Assembly: GCA_022829145.1 (NCBI GenBank)
Contig: CM040758.1
Span: forward strand, 22,336,075-22,400,074
From: Albula goreensis
Taxonomy: Eukaryota; Chordata; Actinopteri; Albuliformes; Albulidae
DNA length: 64,000 nucleotides
Reading direction: 5' to 3'
The position numbers were made by a program, and so were the translations under genes. The notes under the pieces were generated by a model. It saw nothing but the letters and a program-made list of their open reading frames with translations, did not search any database and was not told where the DNA came from. This document shows, piece by piece, positions 1-18,345 of the stretch (position 1 is its first letter; the number at the start of each line of letters is the position of its first letter).

Positions 1-6942
<6,942 letters not shown>

Positions 6943-7062
6943 TCTCTCCACATACTATAGAACAAAAAAACTTTATATATATACATAATATATATTAGAT
7001 TAAAAAGTGTCTTTAAGTCAGTTACAGAGCAAAATAATTGATATTTAGTGTCCAACAGTGTG

Positions 7063-7083
7063 TTTTATTTATTTATTTTTTAT
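7063..7083 (+). promoter_or_regulatory. AU-rich element in the elavl2 3'UTR
   Basis: Contains overlapping ATTTA pentamers within a TTATTTATT nonamer, followed by T6. This is the classic ARE type bound by Hu proteins themselves, so autoregulation is plausible but inferred. Confidence 0.65.
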
Positions 7084-7149
7084 TGCTAGTCTTTGAAACT
7101 TCCTGATATATTGCATTTTAATATAGCAATTTATGCAAGTTGTTTTCTG

Positions 7150-7174
7150 TTTTTTTTTTTTTGTTTTTTTTTTT
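7150..7174 (+). promoter_or_regulatory. Long U-rich tract in the elavl2 3'UTR
   Basis: Two T-runs of more than ten bases are separated by one G. U-rich runs of this kind are preferred Hu/ELAV ligands. It lies about 70 nt downstream of the ARE and 210 nt after the stop codon. Confidence 0.55.
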
Positions 7175-9296
7175 AACCCGGTGTGTTGTATTCGAATGCC
7201 TCCCTCAAATTCGGAGGACTTTTTTAAATGTTGCAGCTAAGGTTATGTTCTGTTGTGATTTTGTTAACTTACTGGATCTGCTTTAGAAATGTCTTGTAAG
7301 GCGTTGTAAAGTGCTTTCATTTGTATTTATTCTCAGTGTCTTGATTTGCTTCAGTGCATTTGCCTGTATGTGATTAACAGAAAATACTTATTTGAATTGA
7401 AGCGCTTTCGTTTACACATATTTTTGTTAATTTATATACTCATTTTATTGTATTAGTTGGTTTATTGGTTGGCTACACAATGTTGCGTATTGTAAGATTA
7501 ACTGGAGACAACTTTTCTTAAAGCAGTACCTTGCCAAAGAGCTAAAAACCTCTTTGATATGGGTTTAAAGAAGCATCTATTTTTATATTAAAAAAACAAA
7601 AAACAGAAGGAAAAAAAACTATTTGGAGCATCTTTTTACTGGACCTGGAACAAATATTTTGACTTGGATACTTTGAGAAATATCTTCATATTACACCTTG
7701 TGAGCTTTTGAACTTTACCAGGAAGTTTGCAGTGGTCAAAATTTCTGGAGAGCTTTATGAAGCAAGATACCTTTTGAGATCTTTGTATTATCTTAAGATT
7801 GGATTAATGGTTGTTGGTTAATTGGTATTGGTTTCATTTATACAATCATCGGTGAGTCGTCCAGTCGTCCTGGCTACTCCTACATGCAGCTTACATATGT
7901 CTGTTATTTTAAAAACAAATAATACCGAGTTATCATTTTTTGCAAAAGTGCATGTGAATTCTAAAAAGGTAAAGTGGAAAAGTTTAAGGGGAAAAGAAAT
8001 CAGTTCTTCCTGTAGCATTCCCTTCTGATAGAGCTTGGTGTTAAGTGATGTACTTGCTATATTAAAGACCCATTTTGTCTTTGTATTACAACTTAAGGGT
8101 TTTTACCTGCTTTTAAAAGGGAAAGAAGCTGGACAGTTCTGCTAAAGCAGCGTCGAAAGACCAGACATTCAGATGAAGGTCTGGATGAAGGATGTGATGT
8201 GAATGAAGCATTACTTTTGAGCCATGTAAATAAGTCCTTTTTTTACATTTAAGTATGTGACTTTTTAATTTATTTTGTTTTTTTGTTTTTGACAGTGTGT
8301 ATTATAAATCTGTTTTGTTTGCATTGATTTTTATTTTAAATAGAGCATATGTTGCCTTATTTAGTTTGACTTAAAGTTGTTTACATTATCAGTTCAGATA
8401 CTTGATTTATTACCCAGTGCAATGCAATGCATTGGATGTGTTGGTTTGGTTATAAGGTCTTATGTCTGGCATTAAGAATAGACAATATACCTTTTTGTTT
8501 CGTGTATAAATTATATAGGTAATATGTACGTATATGGATGTAAACCTCAGTTTTGAACAATTTGCTAACATTTTTTTCATATGGAAACCAAATGCATACA
8601 AGCTGTCTTAAAAATGTAAACAATATGCAGTGTATTACTTAACTTATAGAAGGGGAAAATCAATATAAGGACCATAACGCCTGAATACTGAACAAAATAG
8701 GCTGAGGACGCCTATATACACTGGCATTTATACTGGTATCCTGCTGTGTATAAACAGATCAACAGTGGCGTTTCCCCTCATAATGAACAGTATAATATGC
8801 ATTACATGTTTATCTTTGGGACTGCTTTTCTTGCTTTATTTGTGCAGAGGAGTTAAAACTTTGATTAAGGTTATTTAATGTGTGCCGCTGTGAACACGTT
8901 TTTTTTTTTTTCACGCTTGTCTTCTCGATCCCTCGCACTGCTTTGAGCAGCGAACTGCAGCCATTCGCTATCTTCACCTATCCTTTCTGAGAAAGTATGT
9001 GACAGTACGATTATGTGGGGATACAGTGTCAATAATTACCTGGATGGTCGAGCTTCAGATCATAAAGGCTTTGATGACACGGTGTAAAAAAATAAATAAA
9101 TAAAAAAAAAACAGCTCTACTTTACTGCTGAGCTCTAAATGTGAAGTGAATATTTACTTGAAGTGGTATGGTATGACTTAGTTCATGGCTGGTGGGATGG
9201 AACATATCTTTTCTTTCGTTGAATATTTAAAAGGATGTACATGTTGTTTTTATTTGTGTTTGAATACTTTGTATTTTTTTCATGTTCAGTGCATCA

Positions 9297-9302
9297 ATAA
9301 AC
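9297..9302 (+). terminator. Polyadenylation signal AATAAA of elavl2 (probable distal site)
   Basis: A canonical AATAAA is followed, about 30 nt on, by a T-rich downstream element (GTTTTTTATTTTATTTTAATTG). Cleavage is expected around 9315-9325. Confidence 0.65.
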
Positions 9303-12300
9303 AAGTTGAAGGGAAAATCCAGCTTTCAAAGTTTTTTATTTTATTTTAATTGTTAAGCTTGGATATGGAATATGTCCAACCTCCATTTAAAGAGTTAAAT
9401 ATTATTTAAGTTGTTTTTTTTTCCATGGTGCAATAACAAGAAAAAAAGAAAGGAAAACAGGAAAGAAAGTGCATGTATTTATATTTTGGCCCAAAAATTC
9501 ATCCGTGCCCTTTCTCAATTGTTGCAATTAAATTAATTAAACGGACACACCATAGAATCCCAATAACTACTGCATGGAATTATTATATATGTATATAGTG
9601 TCTGCAGGCACTCTTAGGTTGGTTTAATGGGATGTAGCTCTGAGGCCGTCATATTTGCCTTTGTTTTAAGCCCTGTCTTGAAAGATTGTTTTTTTCCATT
9701 TCTCTGATAGCATGTGTCCAGCCTGTTGTAGGATTTCTAGCCTCTGGTTTGGGCTCTGCTTCTCTGACTATGAGATAAGAGGTCTGCAGCTTATAGCAGG
9801 CACTTATACAGTGAACTTCTTCTTGCTTTGCCTTGACCTTGTAGATGTTTATTTTTTTTTTTTTTTGAACAGTCAATGGTTTGGCTCATTATCATGCAGT
9901 TGTGCTTCTAGGCAGGATGTTTTGAGCCAAAAATATCCTGGTATGCACTTAAAATGCTTCTTCTCAATGAGAACAGACTGTTTTCTTTAACTCAAACATA
10001 TGATTGAGGAGCAGGTCCATAAAGCTATGTTTTTGTCATGAGTTAGGGAGTCTGAATAGGCCTCTTTTGACCATTGTTTATGAGACTGTATTTTGGCTAA
10101 AAATCAATGACTTTCTTTATTAGTTATTGTCCTTGTGGTGAGGCTCATTCTAAGCCACTTTCATCAACAGTATAGCATGCTGGGGCAATTTCCAACCTCC
10201 TACCATAAAAGTAGTGATGATGACATTGACAGATTATGACATTGTATTGCATACAATGTTGTGAGAGGTCACATGTTAGTGTAACCCACACTGCCATTTA
10301 CTGTTAATAGTAGATTATATCCAAGCCAATGTTCTTTACATAGCAGGCATCACAACATCAACGACATCTGATTTATTAAAGAGGAAATTAAGTGCATGCA
10401 AGCAATAGAGACAAAAACACTTTGGATGTTCCTTTAATGATCACTGTCACCGTTGTCTCCTCTAGTGTCACACTCCCTGTCGACGCATTGTTGTGTGGTG
10501 TTGATATGTTTTAATGGGATTTCACTGTAGGGCAGGTGCAGGTAATTTGTTTGCAGGTAATTTTCCAGTGCAGTTATGGATGATGCCCTGAGTGAAAAAG
10601 CTCTTAAGTGCAGCCGTTTTCTATGGACACTTTTGTGTCATGTCTTGCTGCACAAAGCAGTCTAAAAAACGGAATAGTAGCTTTTAAATCCCGTGGCTAC
10701 AGCGGTAGATATTTGAGGATGTCTGACTGGAAGGTTCAAGCCATTGAGACAAAATTCCTAGTGTATCAAAAATGGCATACGATCCTAGAAGTCACCAAAG
10801 AAATGACTAGTGACAGTTTTCACTGAAGAAATGAAATGAATGAGCATAACTTTGTTTGTGTTCCAGATGCATGCCTTGATTCTTGAAAATTGAGTTTGGT
10901 GTCGAATACTAAAAAGGGGAAGTGCATCTGAATCTGCTCACAGAACTTCAAAGCATTCAGCCTTTTGGAGCATCTGAAGATAGCACAATATCACTGTTGT
11001 AGGTGCAAATTGCTTCCCTGGGCTATGTATTTGAGCATCTCTTCAAAAAGGGAAATCTCCCTTTGATATTGGATTGACAGAGCAGGAGAGTCCAGAGGAT
11101 AACATACTAAAAGGGAGTACAGTGGGAGAAAGCAGCCTGAAATCGTATGTTCTTAGGGTAGGTCCGATTTTTAACTGTGGCAAGGACCTTGACTGCTTTT
11201 TTATCGTTGCTCTCTCAATGCTGCCGTAACCTCGCCGTAACGTTTCCCTAAGAAACATGAATACGCACAGGCAGACACGCACAGCAGAAACCTGTCTTGT
11301 CAAACTCACTCAGCCGGAAATAGCCTTGCAGAGAAAATGTATATTCCAATGCAGAAAGGAAGGCCCTGTAGCTTTCCTTACATTTAGATTGAATTTCCTT
11401 TCTTCTTCGTAGTGACATAACGGTATCCGTGCTGTATGTTGCAGGCGTAACTACTGTATCAGCACGGAGATGGGAGATCTCTAGGGCAGATTTGAGGCTG
11501 TATGTAGGCTGGGGAGCAGGCTGACAGCACACAGCTTAAAACCTTTCATTCCCCCGGTCTCATCGCCATCTCAAAGCGGAGGCTGGCCGCCCCTCCGAAA
11601 GCGGCAGGAGAGCACAGTGCTCTGCTGTCAGGTGCATTAAGCATAGAAGTGGGACACCATAGACAGGTCTCTATGTGTGGGTGGGGCAGTCAGACCTCTT
11701 CTTCACATCACATGCCTAACTGTGGTTAGCCCGAGACTACAAACAGTACAGATGTATCGAGTGTGTGTTTTCTTGTAGATGTGCTGTGTGACCCCCTACT
11801 TTAGTATGTATGAGCTGATCTACTTTTGCTATAAGAAATGTTTATTTCCATAAATGATATGTCATACTGTACTGCATGTCCTGGTTTGCTGGTCCAGCAG
11901 ACAGACACTAGGAATTTTGTTCAGTTTCTGCATGTTTTTCAGTTGAAGCGTTTCATCACTGCGGTCTTCATGTATCAGACACTGGACTAAGGAAGGCTCA
12001 TTTAAATGGGAAAAAAAGGCTGTTCACTGGTTTGGATGTTTCACTTTCCCAAGTTATCCCCCAGAATTTTGCCTGAGAAAATTTCTATGAGCAATGTTTC
12101 CCTCTGTGATCACATCAGCTCTTAATTTTAAACAGTTGACATCTAATCACCGAGCTGTCTGTTTTCCTCTAACTGGTTAACCTGTGAAAACCCCAGCATT
12201 GGTAAGCAGCAGATTCCATTTAGCCAAAATATCGGCTCTCAGAGCTTATTAAATCAGAAATACTGAGTGATCAAAAATACTGATTTTGCCAAATAATTAT

Positions 12301-14141
12301 TTTCCTTTTGTACCTGGAGTAATATTCAACTTAATTTTTTTCTTTGTCCATACAAAATTAAATTTTCTCATATCTCATATTTCAACCTCTGTGATGTTCT
12401 AGCTAATGAGCACAATTAGATTTAAATGACGTTTACATGAACAGGAAATGAAATATAATACATTCAAAATTAACATGTTTATTATGTATAATATTACGTT
12501 TAAGGTATCCTGTAACATTACTTGATAGGAGCACATGAGGTTTGTTGATGTTGTCCTGGTTTGAGAATTAAGAGTGAAGGCAGGTGAGCGCAGTTTCTCC
12601 TTCACTTGCTGCTGTTCATCTGGGGTGTCAGAGGATTTGATTAAATCACCCATGCTTGATGCGCTGCCAGCCAGGACGCACCCAGATCATTTCTCCATGC
12701 GCTGGAAAGAAGCCTGTGCCCAAACCCAAAGTCAATTTCAGGGGAGCTGGGACTGCATGCTGTTGATTTATACAGCCTATTAAAGCGGTTGAGAGAGGCT
12801 GGTGAAGACTGTAAATGGCGGGTTTATCCGGGCGAGGGTGAGCTTGGCATGCGTCAACATGGGGTGAAGCCCATTCACACACCCACACCTCCCTGCTCAT
12901 CCTGTTCACAGTGTATCAAACATGGCACTGTATGTACCCCACGATCCACTGTGTGCATTGGAAGGATATGATGCATGTGAATGACTGGATATCTGTGAGT
13001 GTCATGCTTGTGTCATCACAAGGCCGAAAACACTGATCTACAGTGCAACAGAATGTGCTTCTATGAAACTTACATAGTGATTGCATATTGAGTCATAGAG
13101 GTGCAAGGCCACTGTAAACTGTAAGCCTGTTACCACTCAGAAAGTGTCCACCTCACAAAGGATCAGTTCCAGGAATGTAGTGCATGACTGTAATATGGGT
13201 CTATTGAAACCTGCACCTTCAATTCATCAGTACTCTGGTGTGCATTGTCCCTGGAAATCACATCTCCTGAGATCAGCTACACTAAAACACTTCTGTTCTT
13301 TTCTTCTATATTTCTTCCTTTTCCAGTTCTTTGTGGTCTATCTTCATTTGTCTTAGGATACCCTTTCCAAGTTTATGGGAATGAAGTTTGCAGTACGCAG
13401 TACACTGAACCAAAGAGACGCGTTGTTTATAATGGCCATAAACCAACAACAAAAGGCTAAAATAAGATATAAGTGGCTACACGCAGAAATCCTACTATAC
13501 TTTTGCATTTGTTATTCTATGAAAGTGTCCAATAAGATCATGAATCATGGGATGGAAACCACACTGACGGTTGTTCCTGGATAATGCATTATCTTTGACA
13601 GTGAAAGCAATGCATAAAGCATTTTTTTCCATTAAATGAGTCTTAATGACCTCAGCACTAATTGTAATGTAGGGACACATTTTCACTTAAGGATAATTCA
13701 TTTTAATCAGCTCAAAATGGAGTAAGTCAACACGCAGAAGGAAGGTAATTTATCTGTTTAACTCGAAAGACATCATGTATGTGTTGGCTGTTAAAAACAC
13801 TCCTACACATTGTTTGACATAATGCCATATCAATGGCCTATCTGCCATTTGTTCATATTTCATAAATGCATCAAACAGCATACTGCTCTTAAGGTTTTTG
13901 CTCACAGTATTCTAGGGTCATGAATGGGATTACATTAGATTTGACTGTAATTCGACATTAAATCTACTCAAATGGGTTATATCAGAATCTCTATATTTTA
14001 ATTATAAAACATGCTCATTTTGTTTTACAGACATCCAGCGATATGGAGACCTTCCTATTACCCAAACGAGGTTTGTATTTCCAAAAGCATTTGATAAAGA
14101 GGAGTGTATATGATAGGCCCGGGACACCAAGGCCCAGTCCC

Positions 14142-14162
14142 TGCCACTTTTTTAAAAAGTGG
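14142..14162. repeat. 10-bp near-perfect palindrome
   Basis: GCCACTTTTT and AAAAAGTGGC are reverse complements separated by one T. It lies about 130 bp upstream of the CCAAGTGC...GCACTTGG palindrome. Confidence 0.8.
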
Positions 14163-14288
14163 CTTTTGCCTACAGCACCCTAATGCTTTTTAAAAGTCAT
14201 AAAGTGTACATTTCATGTGGAGAATATTCCTGAAAATAACCTGAGATCTTGGGAGAAATACAGACCATACAAAAAAAAAAACTCTCTG

Positions 14289-14312
14289 CCAAGTGCATTA
14301 ATTGGCACTTGG
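14289..14312. promoter_or_regulatory. Palindromic double E-box/NKX-like site around an ATTAATTG homeodomain core
   Basis: CCAAGTGC and GCACTTGG are perfect reverse complements flanking ATTAATTG. CAAGTG/CACTTG is both an E-box and the NKX2 core, and TAATTG is a homeodomain core. Function is inferred only from the motif arrangement. Confidence 0.4.
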
Positions 14313-16836
14313 ACAGGCTGCTGAGGTGGGACAGTTAATGCTGTCATTAGAAGTGATGACACACAGAGAATGTCCAGATAGTTAGGCAAGGTAACCTGTA
14401 CTGGTTTTAAAAGAATGGATCAAAATGAGTTGGGGTTAAACATTTCGTATTTGGTTTTGGGTCATAGTCTTACCAGTCCATATTAACCAGCAAGGCTTAC
14501 ATAGTCCCCCTGCCATATTTATAGTGACCCAAAGTTATGCAATCCACTGGATAAGTGGTTTTTCTTCCCCATGTTGCTAAATGCTAAATTGTCTGGTTAA
14601 AGCAAACTAGCGCTCCAATTTTAGGCACATGGAGCTGGGCAGATTTGGAAGGTGAGCTCAGGCTCTTGAGAGACGCAGCGATTTGGTGTTAATCTCTCAC
14701 TCAATCCTCGGTGCACAGAAGATTATTGTACAGCGTGCGGATGTTCCTTTCACTCCTACCAGCTAGTCTGCATTCTTACCCGTCGCTATCGCTCCCCGCT
14801 CGGCTCGGATTTGAGTTTGGAGTTAAAAACTTCAAAGCGGGTGTTACAATCTGACACTGAAGACAGCTAAGTGTACCACGCAGCCAGAACAGCTCACAGG
14901 AGGCCGATCATATTCCTGACCTTATTTGTATTTATTTATAATTTATCCGGGTCTACAAAATCTTCCAAGAGACAGCAGGGGGGCCTAACACATCAAAGAC
15001 CAAGCTTTCGCTCACCACCCCCCCCACCCAACCCTGTTCCCAAATTTCTGGCTTGTTTGTAGCTTGCATAATTCCAGCTTCCCGTGCCTCATCTCGCTGC
15101 ATTCACTGGTTTTGCATATGCAGAGATGTTGGGAATCGTAGATGCAGCATCCAGCTAAAGCACTGGCTCACGGTGAAGTGGTACACACGTGGCCCACAGT
15201 CCTGTGGGACGTTGCTTTATCAGCAAAAGCTTTACCTGGGAAAGGAAGGCTGAGCTTTGCTCATCAGTGACCCCTGTGGCCAATAACGGTAACTGCAGCC
15301 CATCAGTGTGAGGTTCATTCCTCACATTCCTCCAGTGCAGTATGTATGCAGCTGATATGGCATGTCCTTGCTGATGTTTCCCATACTGTTTATTTGTAAT
15401 GGCTGTCATTATTACAAGGCTATTATACAAGGCCTCAAAATATGTATTTCCTTGTTCTCTTATATATTTGCTTTTTTTAAAGTTTGATTTGAATGTTGAA
15501 TATCAATGAAACTTGATTGACACTCATGATTTTGTGCTTTATTGTACAGTCTGTAAATGGCGGAAACTCTGTTCCTGGAGGACCAGAATGTAAACCAGAC
15601 TTTATTTCCACCAAATACTCTGGCAAAATTAGCTAATTAGCCTTATAAACCATTGCCAGTTCATTTGTGGATTACACCACAGTAAGACAGCTTTCATGTG
15701 TGCACACAAAGACAGTCATCTGCTCTTATCCAGAAATATGGCTGAAATGTCAGACCACATGAATAACTGGGCTCTTTAAACTATATGAATAATGCACATT
15801 ACCTCTGAAGAAATCTCCCAAAAAGTTCTGAAACCAAATAATCTTTTTAAGACTTATTGAAAGCACCTCTAACGGCCCGACTAATGAATTCTGCAGCTGA
15901 ATGAGTGCGGTCCTGCTTGGAATGCCTCAAGGAATTTGAAGATATTCATATAATTTTTGTCAGTGGAAATCATTTAGAGTTAATGGGAGTAAACTTCTAT
16001 GGGCCAAATATGAAACACTTACTATTGTACATTAAGCATATTTTGTCATTTTGTAACTTAAAAATCATCATATTAGGTGTCTTGACTATATTGTGAATTC
16101 ATCTATGTGTTGTGACAACGAAGAGCAACAAACCGCATGACTCCTCAGGACCAGGGCCGGGGAACTCTGGTTGAAACAATATAGATGTCTATGCGCTGTA
16201 GATATTAAATAAAATGGATGTTGAACATCGAAGCAGTCCCATGCCTCATTCATGAGCAGACCACTCCAGCAGCATAATAAATGAAAAGGGCTTCAGTCGA
16301 TAGGTGTAAAGTGGAACAGGAGAGGAATGTTTTTTACGCCCAAGTGTCAGACACTTCACTTAAAAACCCACAAGTGCTTGCTGTTTAACAGAAGTACTTC
16401 TGCTTTTTTTATCATACTCCCATGCCATTTTTGATATAACAGGGAACAGTTTAACAACACCATGCAATATTGTATGCATACTGTATGCATTCTGATTACA
16501 GTCAGCTTTCAGTATCTGAAAACGCTGCATAATATTTGTGTTTTGAAAACATAAATAAAAATAGCAGATGCCTGGTGTAATGTAGAGAGCTCAAAAGCTG
16601 GGTCATGTCCCACCCATCCAGTGTAGGCCCAACCTAACTGACCCCTCTCGGCTGTCGATGGATAGTTGAGTGATACTCGTTGGATTCACAAGCCTAGATG
16701 TCAAGTGCACATGTCATGGATCCTCTGCTTGACAGCAGAGTCCATTAAATAGAAGAGAGACCATCGGCTCGGCATCCCCCCATCCCTTGCTGTCTGCTCT
16801 GGTATACTTGGCACAGATGTTGTTTTGGCCATGCCT

Positions 16837-16854
16837 ATTCATGAATATTCATGA
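16837..16854. promoter_or_regulatory. Overlapping POU-type palindromes
   Basis: ATTCATGAAT overlaps ATGAATATTCAT; both are perfect palindromes. The second resembles the MORE-type sites bound by POU-factor dimers. No further support is available. Confidence 0.3.
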
Positions 16855-17120
16855 GCGAAACAGCGAATCACAGCGTGAGTTTCCTTCAACAATGGGAGAG
16901 ACAGAATTTTCTGTTTCGAGAATGCCCAGCCAAATGTTGAGTAAACAGGATATATATGTCAGTGGTATCCAAGGCCCTGTACTAACCAGAAGTGTTTATT
17001 TTCAAACATAATAAGGGAGGGGTGGATTAGTATACCAGACTAAGCTAATCCACCATTTGACATAGCAGTACACAATCCTGCATAAACATGACTGCGAAAT
17101 GGCATGAAACCAGTGGAAGC

Positions 17121-17259
17121 AGCAGCAGCAGAGAGAGGGGGAGAGAGAGGGAGAGAGAGGGGGAGAGAGAGAGAGAGAGGCAGAGAGAGGGGGACAGAGA
17201 GAGATCAGGGCCTGTGTTCATAAGCATCTGAAAGCTGCAGAGAGAGAGGGAGAGAGAGA

Positions 17260-17307
<48 letters not shown>

Positions 17308-17434
17308 AGGGCCTGTGTTCATAAGCATCTGAGAGCAGCAGAGAGAGAGGGAGAGAGAGGGAGAGAGAGAGAGAGAGAGTGAGAGAGAGAGAGAGAGTGA
17401 GATCAGGGCCTGTGTTCATAAGCATCTGAGAGCA

Positions 17435-17503
<69 letters not shown>

Positions 17504-17542
17504 AGGGCCTGTGTTCATAAGCATCTGAGAGCAGCAGAGAGA

Positions 17543-17594
<52 letters not shown>

Positions 17595-17628
17595 AGGGCC
17601 TGTGTTCATAAGCATCTCAGAGCAGCAG
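17121..17628. repeat. Composite tandem array: GA microsatellite plus the end of a MITE-like element, 5 copies
   Basis: The block GATCAGGGCCTGTGTTCATA followed by AGCATCTgAgAGCaGCAG starts at 17203, 17304, 17401, 17500 and 17591 (period 91-101 bp). A (GA)n tract of variable length separates the copies. The last copy runs on into a longer element, while the first four break off into GA repeat at the same place. This indicates that an element end and adjoining microsatellite were amplified together. Minus-strand open frames rich in Leu-Ser come from the GA repeat. Confidence 0.95.
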
Positions 17629-17741
17629 TGCTGAATCAGGATAAGGTCTCCCCTTTCCATGTCTTAACCTTGAACATTACAAGCTCAAAGGCGAAACTAA
17701 TCCGAGATCAGGGCCCCTACTCTAAGATGTATGTATATGGG
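17594..17741. mobile_element. MITE-like element with imperfect terminal inverted repeats (about 148 bp)
   Basis: The left end (GGCCTGTGTTCATAAGCATC, TCAGAGCAGCAGTGCTGAAT, CAGGA) is the approximate reverse complement of the right end at 17704-17741 (GAGATCAGGGCCCCTACTCT, AAGATGTATGTATATGGG). The design, inverted ends reading like 'CCTGTATTCATAAAGCATCT...', resembles short palindromic DNA-transposon repeats that I recall as common in fish genomes. No coding capacity is present. The exact family and target-site duplication were not determined. Confidence 0.55.
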
Positions 17742-17769
17742 AAGAGAACTGGCTCCTCCACACTCCAGG

Positions 17770-18345
17770 GGGTCCATGGTGATCAAACCCACGTCTCCGC
17801 CCGGCAGCACCTAAGATCAAGATGGATGAATCCAGCGCAAGCTGCGACGAGGCTCTGACAGTGCCGTTCCCTGTCTCCGAGGAACAAGCGGGTTCAATCT
17901 GAGTCCGCATCGATACCCCCCCCGCTGGCGGAGAGAGCGCTCTGAAACGCCACGCAAAGGCGATGCCGGGGGGCAGTCAGACCCCTGGTTCTCCATAACA
18001 AGCTTTGACAACAGTGCAGAGGTGACTCTAGGGCTACAGCCAATCGCTTATGGTTAAATTCCCCTCAACCCGATCCACAGAGACCAGATCCACAGAGACA
18101 CGAGAGGAAGGGGAGCAGAGGAGGATTCCCACACACTCTATCTCATCTGACCCAAATAGCATGGCGGACCTACCTAGCTCAGAGCAGCCAATCACGCGTG
18201 ACTGACAGGGTGGGTCCTCAGGTCCATAATGCGGCAGACCTTTGTAGCTGACATGTAGTTTCCTCATTTCGGTACATCCAAAGCCAGCCAGGCCACCGCA
18301 TATAAGCTTGATTAAACATGACTGAGCAAGATGCATCTCCGTCAT
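17770..18345. other. CpG-rich, higher-GC patch of unknown nature
   Basis: The block directly after the MITE keeps many CpGs (for example GGAGAGAGCGCTCTGAAACG and CAATCACGCGTGACTGAC). It has a tandem 12-bp duplication GATCCACAGAGA (18072-18083 and 18087-18098) and B-box-like strings on both strands (GGGTTCAATCTG, and GGGTTTGATCAC on minus). It could be an old SINE or other transposon remnant or a CpG island-like element. Short minus-strand open frames show no recognisable protein. Confidence 0.35.

Larger units (their letters stand above)
6943..9320 (+). other. elavl2: elavl2 3'UTR
   Basis: AT-rich sequence of about 2.4 kb between the stop codon and the best polyadenylation signal (AATAAA, 9297-9302). 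It has many isolated ATTTA motifs (for example around 7041, 7325, 8355 and 8404), long T-runs, and a T/A-rich start with TATATA repeats near 6974. A possible proximal signal ATTAAA lies at 8061-8066 with T-rich sequence downstream. AATAAA repeats inside the A-rich tract at 9087-9110 look like genomic low complexity rather than a true end. The exact 3' end is an estimate. Confidence 0.75.
9321..17120. other. Intergenic, no gene seen
   Basis: AT-rich unique-looking sequence. Open frames are short and show no recognisable domain, codon pattern or splice structure. Notable spots are a 9-bp inverted repeat with a 3-nt loop at 10239-10259, a GC-richer patch at 11540-11640, an E-box/homeodomain palindrome at 14289-14312, a GC-richer patch at 14640-14870 and a POU-type palindrome at 16837-16854. 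Any of these could be conserved non-coding sequence; alignment is needed to say. Confidence 0.7.

Noticed and set aside
9087..9110. AATAAATAAATAAA cluster in the 3'UTR
   Set aside because: Looks like A-rich simple sequence. The later AATAAA at 9297 has a better downstream T-rich element, though use of the earlier site cannot be excluded.
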